DNA from: Flavobacterium sp. MC2016-06
Lineage (GTDB): Bacteria > Bacteroidota > Bacteroidia > Flavobacteriales > Flavobacteriaceae
Length of the DNA: 13,627 bases
Direction: 5' to 3'
NCBI RefSeq assembly: GCF_009711165.2
Contig: NZ_WMID02000058.1
Location: 1-13,627 of the forward strand
Shown: positions 6,409 to 11,305 of the stretch, piece by piece
Layout of the letters: the number at the start of each line of letters is the position of its first letter
Numbering within the stretch: position 1 is the first letter of the stretch
Translations under genes and position numbers: made by a program
The notes under the pieces: model-generated
What the model was told of the DNA's origin: nothing
Databases searched by the model: none
The model's input: the letters and a program-made list of their open reading frames with translations, nothing else

Positions 6409-7293
6409 CTATGCGGTATAAATTTGAGCCAGTTCGTTCTGAAGTTCGGTTGGAGTTTCTTTAAGTTTAGCTCTAACGAATTTATTTAAGGCTGATGGAG
6501 AGCTGAATCCCAAATCAAATGCTATCTCTTTATGAGAAAGATCAGAAAAGAGCAGTTGTCTTTTAATTTCAGTAAGGATTCTGTTATGTACGGCATTAAT
6601 TGCCGTTTCGCCACAGTATTTTTTTGTTAATATATTTAGTTTTTTAGGAGTAACGACCAGTTTGCCTGCATAGTATTGTACAGTACGCTGGGTTTTAAAG
6701 TGCTGATTGAGAAGTTTTTTAAACTGGAAATAAACTTGTTTGTCTGATTCTGTTTCGGGATTAAAAACAGGATGCTGTCCATGAACAGATTCTATAAGTC
6801 CAAGTAGAAACACTTTAATAAAAAAGCGAGCTTGTTCTTTTTTGATTAATGTAGGATTGTTATAAATAGTTTGAATTTCTGAAATGGTATGAATGCCATG
6901 ATCAAACTCGTTTTGAGCAAGCAATAAACAGTTAAGGTTTTCTGAGAGATTAACATTGTATGAACTTAATTCATTTTTAAGAATATCAGAGCAGAAAAGT
7001 ACTTCCTCAAATAAAACAATTTTTCCAGAAAGATCAGTGCTGGGATTCGATAAGAAATTAACCTGATCTGGAAATATAATAGATATTTTTCCTTCTTTGA
7101 GAAAATGTATTTTTTCTTCAATATGCAACTGTATTTTTCCAGTTTCAATAATTAATATGCAGAAATGATCTTTCTTGTGAGGCTGCAGATATTCTTGAAT
7201 AGTATTACTGTTGAGTTCAAATACACGAAATGATAGATTTTTATCTTCTGCTTTTTGTATGTTTTTCTTTATTTCTAGTCTTTTTAAGTCCAT
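6409..7293 (-). CDS. AraC-family transcriptional regulator
   Basis: The 294-residue product has an N-terminal cupin-like sensor region (about 20-110, with HFCILIIETGKIQLHI and SIIFPDQVNFL) and a C-terminal AraC/XylS double helix-turn-helix (about 195-285). The first helix-turn-helix lies around VQYYAGKLVVTPKKLNILTK. The second is SHKEIAFDLGFSSPSALNKF (253-272), followed by RAKLKETPTEL, which matches the family's FSSxSxFxRxFKxxxGxTPxxxR block. This is the architecture of AraC-type regulators that are widespread in Bacteroidota. The ATG at 7291-7293 is the first good start. It lies upstream of the adh-like gene and hxlBA in the same direction with a 68-bp gap, so it may control the formaldehyde genes. 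The ligand cannot be read from the sequence. Confidence 0.9.
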   Translation of the reverse strand: MDLKRLEIKKNIQKAEDKNLSFRVFELNSNTIQEYLQPHKKDHFCILIIETGKIQLHIEEKIHFLKEGKISIIFPDQVNFLSNPSTDLSGKIVLFEEVLFCSDILKNELSSYNVNLSENLNCLLLAQNEFDHGIHTISEIQTIYNNPTLIKKEQARFFIKVFLLGLIESVHGQHPVFNPETESDKQVYFQFKKLLNQHFKTQRTVQYYAGKLVVTPKKLNILTKKYCGETAINAVHNRILTEIKRQLLFSDLSHKEIAFDLGFSSPSALNKFVRAKLKETPTELQNELAQIYTA

Positions 7294-7414
7294 AAGGTAT
7301 ATTTTGGCCTTTTATTAAGAAGCGCTCATTAGAATTGTACAGATAGAGTTTTTGTATTAATTCTGTAGGGGGCAATTATTTTTGTGTGCAGTTCAGGAGT
7401 TTTATTTTCTCATT

Positions 7415-7422
7415 CAAATTTA
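7415..7422 (-). promoter_or_regulatory. Candidate -7 box of the AraC-type gene
   Basis: TAAATTTG on the minus strand fits TAnnTTTG exactly and lies about 120 bp before the ATG. No TTG is seen at the expected -33 distance. Confidence 0.35.
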
Positions 7423-7459
7423 AAGGTACAGTATTTTTGACTTTAATTTGATGCATAAA

Positions 7460-7488
7460 AAAAGACCCAATGAAAATTAGGACTTTTT
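7460..7488. terminator. Possible weak bidirectional terminator
   Basis: AAAAGACC and GGACTTTT arms pair with one internal mismatch around an AT-rich loop. They are flanked by A and T runs that would give a U tract on either strand. It does not lie directly behind a gene on either strand, so its role is unclear. Confidence 0.4.
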
Positions 7489-7566
7489 GAAACTACTTTT
7501 AAAATTAAAAAATTGGTATATTAACTTTTGTGGCTAAAAAAGTATCAGGGCTAGCATTAAAACATG

Positions 7567-7619
7567 TGTAAAAGTGAGATTAAAAAAAAGTTTTTTTTAT
7601 CATAAAATAAACTTTTACA
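7567..7619 (-). terminator. Nested inverted repeat at the response regulator 3' end, likely terminator
   Basis: Perfect 9-bp arms TGTAAAAGT (7567-7575) and ACTTTTACA (7611-7619) enclose a second inverted repeat, GATTAAAAAAAA against TTTTTTTTATC (about 7578-7601). The outer arm overlaps the stop codon at 7615-7617. On the minus strand the inner arm ends in an 8-T run. Confidence 0.5.
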
Positions 7620-8283
7620 ACAACCCTAGATTTTTAACTTTTTCAATTAAATCTTTGTCACTTCCTTTTCCTTTTAAAAGCTGGTCTTTTATATTCGCTT
7701 TTCTTTTTTCTATAGCACTCATTGAAAGAGGAATATAATCCGGAAGATTTACGGTTTTAACACCTTGAGAAATCAAGATCAAAATTTGATTGTCATGATT
7801 ATCCCAATTTATATTTTTCTTAAATAACTCTCTTTGTGATTCTATTATAGTATTACTTCTGAATATTTTTCCATTTATAATATTTTTACAAATTACCGGA
7901 AACAATTCAAAATTGATGTCACTCTTCGATATAAAGCCTTCAGGTTGTATCCCTTTTATTATTTTATCAACCGTCAAAGGTTCGCTGTGCATTGTTAGCA
8001 GTACTATTTTACAAGTAGGAATTTTTTCTCTGATTATATATGCCAAATCAATCCCATTATTAATATTCAAATTTTTGTAGGGAGGCATATTAATATCAAG
8101 TAAAGCAAAATCAATATTAACATTTTGCTTATGATGCAAAATGATTTTGGTGTAGGCGTCTTCGCAATTATGACTTTTTATAAAGGTTGGTACATTTTCT
8201 TGAAATTCACCATCGGATAAAAGATTTACATAACTATCTACAGTCATCGGGTGGTCATCGACGATCAAAATATTAAGATTCAT
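7615..8283 (-). CDS. NarL/LuxR-type response regulator
   Basis: The 222-residue product has an N-terminal receiver domain: acidic pair VDDH at 8-11, phospho-acceptor Asp63 in DFALLDINMPP, Thr in VLLTMHS, and Lys in GFISKSD. The C-terminal region (about 165-205, LISQGVKTVNLPDYIPLSMSAIEKRKANIKDQL) reads as a diverged LuxR-type helix-turn-helix, a form common in Bacteroidota. It is transcribed away from a lipoprotein and a histidine kinase of the matching HisKA_3 class, so these are presumed partners. Its promoter has a perfect -7 box with a 19-bp palindrome where the -33 element should be, which suggests autoregulation. The ATG at 8281-8283 gives the expected receiver start MNLNILIVDDHP. Confidence 0.93.
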   Translation of the reverse strand: MNLNILIVDDHPMTVDSYVNLLSDGEFQENVPTFIKSHNCEDAYTKIILHHKQNVNIDFALLDINMPPYKNLNINNGIDLAYIIREKIPTCKIVLLTMHSEPLTVDKIIKGIQPEGFISKSDINFELFPVICKNIINGKIFRSNTIIESQRELFKKNINWDNHDNQILILISQGVKTVNLPDYIPLSMSAIEKRKANIKDQLLKGKGSDKDLIEKVKNLGLL

Positions 8284-8302
8284 AATTTTTAATTGTATTT
8301 GA

Positions 8303-8310
8303 CAAATGTA
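8303..8310 (-). promoter_or_regulatory. -7 promoter box of the response regulator gene
   Basis: TACATTTG on the minus strand is an exact TAnnTTTG match, 19 bp before the ATG. The usual TTG -33 element is absent. Its place is taken by the palindrome at 8317-8335. Confidence 0.6.
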
Positions 8311-8316
8311 AGAAAT

Positions 8317-8335
8317 ATTACGGACTTTCCGTAAT
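8317..8335. promoter_or_regulatory. Candidate operator, palindrome 1 (response regulator promoter)
   Basis: ATTACGGA-CTT-TCCGTAAT is a perfect inverted repeat with 8-bp arms and a 3-nt centre, 6 bp upstream of the -7 box of the response regulator gene. The core TACGG-N5-CCGTA recurs at 8421-8435, and the half-site recurs before the NRPS gene. The symmetry fits a dimeric LuxR-type regulator. That the neighbouring response regulator binds it is inference. Confidence 0.65.
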
Positions 8336-8418
8336 GAGGTTTTGATTGTTTTACAAGTTAGATTAATGGTTGATTAATAATTAGTTAAACTCGATTTTTT
8401 TTGTAGAATAAATGAAAG

Positions 8419-8436
8419 ATTACGGATTTACCGTAC
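8419..8436. promoter_or_regulatory. Candidate operator, palindrome 2 (lipoprotein-kinase promoter)
   Basis: ATTACGGATTTACCGTAC keeps the core TACGG-N5-CCGTA at 8421-8435 with the same spacing as palindrome 1. It lies 57 bp before the lipoprotein ATG, and its centre is 102 bp from that of palindrome 1. A weak -7-like TAATTTCA follows at 8441-8448. Confidence 0.6.
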
Positions 8437-8492
8437 ATTTTAATTTCAGGTTAGCTGTTTTTTTGCTGTAATAATAAATTAAAATTATTCTT

Positions 8493-8747
8493 ATGAAAAA
8501 CAGATTATTTATTTCAGGATTATTAGTTTTTGTTTCACTGCTAACTTTTTCATGCACAAATGATGATTATGAACTTCCAGCAGATAACAACGGTCAGTTA
8601 AAAACAATAACAAAAGACAAGTTGAAAAACATGAATGAAAAAATAAATGCACAAGTGCAAGACTCTACTATTACAAATACTATTCTAACAGAAGACCCCG
8701 CTACAGAAGGTGATCCTATTATCCCAAAACCACCAAGAAAAGACTAA
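8493..8747 (+). CDS. Small lipoprotein of unknown function
   Basis: The 84-residue product starts with a lipoprotein signal peptide: MKNR, a hydrophobic core, then the lipobox LTFSC with Cys21. The mature part of about 64 residues has no domain I recognise. It is polar, has no further cysteines, and ends in a proline- and charge-rich tail (EGDPIIPKPPRKD). The residues after the Cys (TNDDYE) are acidic, which resembles the lipoprotein export signal that sends Bacteroidota lipoproteins to the cell surface. The gene lies 25 bp before the histidine kinase gene on the same strand, so the two are probably co-transcribed. It may be a periplasmic or surface partner of the kinase; that is inference only. 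Confidence 0.8.
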   Translation: MKNRLFISGLLVFVSLLTFSCTNDDYELPADNNGQLKTITKDKLKNMNEKINAQVQDSTITNTILTEDPATEGDPIIPKPPRKD

Positions 8748-8772
8748 TTTTATATTTATTATTTTCTAAAGA

Positions 8773-10869
8773 GTGCCTCGTGATTTACTCTTAAAATTTT
8801 ATAGTCTTTTTATTTCAAAACGCTATATTTGGAATCGTAAAATAACACCTAAACTCTTGGCAACACCTCTTAAAATAATTTGTTTAATTCTGCTACTGAT
8901 GCTTTTTTCATGCAAGAAAAGAGAATTTAATAATTCAAAAATCGGAACCACTCTTTCATTTAAGACTAACCATCTGGAAAACAAAAAAAAGGAAAAGTAT
9001 TTAGATTCAATATTCAATGTATTACAGGTCGAAGAAAACGATTCTGTCGTTAGAAATTTTTATTTTAAGTTATGTACTGAATATTATTATAACAATAATC
9101 TAAAAAAATCTTTACGTGTTAGTTTATTGGTGCTCAAATTATCAAAAGAGGTCAATGATAAGGAGGGAATGGCGAAGGCATTTTATTATATAGGTGATAG
9201 TTACGGAAGTGTAAAAAAGGACAGTGCCTATTTTAATTATTTACAAGCAGAAAAATTATATTTTAAGTTATCTGATTTTGATAATATGGCACGGATGTTA
9301 TTTAATAAAGCATATGTTTTATTCTATGACGGGAACTATACAGAATGCGAAGTTGAAATTTCTAAAGCTTTGCATTACTTAAAAGAATCTAAGGACCAAC
9401 GGCTAATTTATTCCTGCAATACTTTGATGGGTACCTGTTTGGAGAAATTAGATAATTATGACAAAGCTTTATGGTATCATCAACAGGCTTTGAATAATTT
9501 AGAAAAAATGAAGCTGTCAGGTATTGATAAAGATGAAGAAAATAATTACTACATCGCATCGAGTATTAATATTTGTAATCTTTATGATTTAAAAGGAGAA
9601 TATTCAAAATCTATTACAAAACTGCAAGGTTTGCTCTCTAAGGATTTAGAAGAAAAATGGCCTAGATTATATGCTAATGTCCTTAGTAATCTGGCTTATT
9701 CTAAGATGAAAAATAAAGAGTACGACAATGTCTATGGAATGTTTTCAAAATCGTTGGAAATCTTAAAAAAGAATGGTGATGAATCTGATATTTTATATAA
9801 AAAAATTCATATTGGCGAATATTTTTTAACTCAAAAAGACACTTTTAGAGCGATTGAAATTCTTAAAGAGGCAAACATCCTTGCAACTCGAATTAAAAAC
9901 AGCAATGAAATTTTGACTTCATTAAAACTGCTTTACACTTTGGATAAAAATAAGAGTTTTTATTATGCAAATGAATATATTAATTTAAGTGACAGTATTA
10001 ATGTTGTTCAAAAAAACGCACATAATAAATATGCAAGAATCGAATATGAAACTTCAAGAATTGAAGATGAAAATAAAGTTTTGACTAAGAAGAATTTTTA
10101 TATTTTAATCATTTCATTTGCATTAGTTTTTCTATTGCTAATAATTGTTATATTGAGATATTCGAAATATAAAAATAAGGAATTACAGTTTTTAAAGAAA
10201 CAAAAATCTGCAAACGAAGAGATCTATTTACTGTTGATGGAACAACATGAAAAAGTAAATAATGCAAAAGAAAATGAGAAATCTAAAATTGCAAAAGAAC
10301 TCCATGACGGAATAATGAATAAAATTTATGGTGTTCGAATGAATTTAGGCTTTTTTAATTCTAAATGTGATGAAGAAATTATTCAAAAAAGGAGAACGTA
10401 CATTTTTGAATTGCAAAACATAGAGAATGAAATCAGAACAATATCTCACGAGTTAAGCGATACTAATTTTCTGGACGGAAATGATTTTAATACCTTATTA
10501 TTAAGTTTAGTAGAAAATCAAAAAGATATTAGTAATACCCAGTTTAAATATTTAGACAATGAAGATTTGAACTGGACATCAATACAAAATATCTATAAGA
10601 TAAATTTATATCGTATTATTCAGGAAGCCATTTTGAATATTAATAAATATGCAAATGCAAAGAATTGCGAGATTAAATTTGAGATAGAAGGAGATCGTAT
10701 TTTAAAAATGACTATTGTTGATGATGGCGGTGGTTTTGATGCGAATGATAAAAAAAATGGTATTGGTTTAAATAATATGAAAGAGAGAGTTGAGTTTTTA
10801 AAAGGAAGTTTTCGTATTGAATCTCAAATAGGAGCAGGCACAAAAATTGAAGTCATTTTTAAAATTTAG
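8773..10869 (+). CDS. TPR-containing sensor histidine kinase (HisKA_3 class)
   Basis: Up to 698 residues. In order: a hydrophobic signal segment with a lipobox-like LLLMLFSC (Cys47), tetratricopeptide-like helical repeats (about 70-420, for example MARMLFNKAYVLFYDGNYTE and YDKALWYHQQALNN), one transmembrane helix (about 442-463, FYILIISFALVFLLLIIVIL), a short coiled coil, the dimerisation/phospho-acceptor block AKELHDGIMNKI with His511, and a HATPase domain (about 605-698) with N box QEAILNINKYANA, G1 DDGGGFD and G2 NGIGLNNMKER. Periplasmic TPRs with a single membrane helix before a HisKA_3 kinase are a known Bacteroidota design. The start is uncertain. The longest frame begins at a GTG at 8773. 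A TTG at 8857 would give a clean lipoprotein signal peptide with Cys at 19, and the first ATG (8899) would remove the signal segment. The presumed partner is the divergent response regulator. Confidence 0.9.
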   Translation: MPRDLLLKFYSLFISKRYIWNRKITPKLLATPLKIICLILLLMLFSCKKREFNNSKIGTTLSFKTNHLENKKKEKYLDSIFNVLQVEENDSVVRNFYFKLCTEYYYNNNLKKSLRVSLLVLKLSKEVNDKEGMAKAFYYIGDSYGSVKKDSAYFNYLQAEKLYFKLSDFDNMARMLFNKAYVLFYDGNYTECEVEISKALHYLKESKDQRLIYSCNTLMGTCLEKLDNYDKALWYHQQALNNLEKMKLSGIDKDEENNYYIASSINICNLYDLKGEYSKSITKLQGLLSKDLEEKWPRLYANVLSNLAYSKMKNKEYDNVYGMFSKSLEILKKNGDESDILYKKIHIGEYFLTQKDTFRAIEILKEANILATRIKNSNEILTSLKLLYTLDKNKSFYYANEYINLSDSINVVQKNAHNKYARIEYETSRIEDENKVLTKKNFYILIISFALVFLLLIIVILRYSKYKNKELQFLKKQKSANEEIYLLLMEQHEKVNNAKENEKSKIAKELHDGIMNKIYGVRMNLGFFNSKCDEEIIQKRRTYIFELQNIENEIRTISHELSDTNFLDGNDFNTLLLSLVENQKDISNTQFKYLDNEDLNWTSIQNIYKINLYRIIQEAILNINKYANAKNCEIKFEIEGDRILKMTIVDDGGGFDANDKKNGIGLNNMKERVEFLKGSFRIESQIGAGTKIEVIFKI

Positions 10870-10900
10870 ATAGCAATTTAAGTAAATAAATAATCTATAA

Positions 10901-10936
10901 AACGATATTGATAAATATTTCAATATCGTTTTTTTT
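10901..10936 (+). terminator. Rho-independent terminator after the histidine kinase
   Basis: AACGATATTGA (10901-10911) and TCAATATCGTT (10920-10930) form a perfect 11-bp stem with an 8-nt loop, followed by a T run. It lies 31 bp past the kinase stop codon and separates it from the NRPS transcript. Confidence 0.92.
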
Positions 10937-11305
10937 ATGCCTTAAATTTTGCGCTTTTTCTTCATACTGCAGCAATCGGATAATTTACTTGATGTGTCGT
11001 TTTAGTTTAAATTATATAAGCTTGTAAATGAGTTTGTTTCATTGTTAAATTATCATGGCGTATTTAAAAATTTCTTTAAATAATGGTTACTAAAATGATT
11101 TTTTTATGTGCCCTGTCAGGTTATTGCTAAAGTAAATAGACTTCCGTAATTTTTATCTGAAAAGTCCGTAATTTTTAGATGATGACTGTTTCTAATTTAG
11201 CCTAAAATCACCAGAGAAAAATTGTATTGAAGAATATTGGTTTTTCAGTATAAAATGGAGAAAAACAAAACTTGGTCGTGATCAAAAATAAAAATTTCAG
11301 GTTTT
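10937..11305. other. Long non-coding leader region of the NRPS gene
   Basis: About 370 bp of AT-rich DNA lie between the kinase terminator and the NRPS start. Only very short frames (15 codons or fewer) begin here. The one clear structure is the pair of TCCGTAATTTTTA repeats at 11143-11177. No exact TAnnTTTG box was found downstream of them; the nearest is TAATTTAG at 11193-11200. Confidence 0.55.
11143..11177 (+). promoter_or_regulatory. Two directly repeated candidate operator half-sites before the NRPS gene
   Basis: TCCGTAATTTTTA occurs at 11143-11155 and again at 11165-11177, 22 bp apart (about two helical turns). TCCGTAAT equals one arm of palindrome 1. The second copy, read as AAAGTCCGTAAT, matches 12 bases of palindrome 1 on the opposite strand. 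Both point towards the NRPS gene. Confidence 0.6.

Larger units (their letters stand above)
7294..7614. other. Non-coding stretch between the AraC-type and response regulator genes
   Basis: This 321-bp AT-rich stretch contains no supported gene. It holds a -7 box for the AraC-type gene, an imperfect hairpin with T-rich ends at 7460-7488 and a nested inverted repeat at 7567-7619. Confidence 0.6.

Noticed and set aside
11050..11130. Short frames (12-15 codons) before the NRPS gene, possible leader peptides
   Set aside because: No codon pattern, attenuator hairpin or start context supports them.
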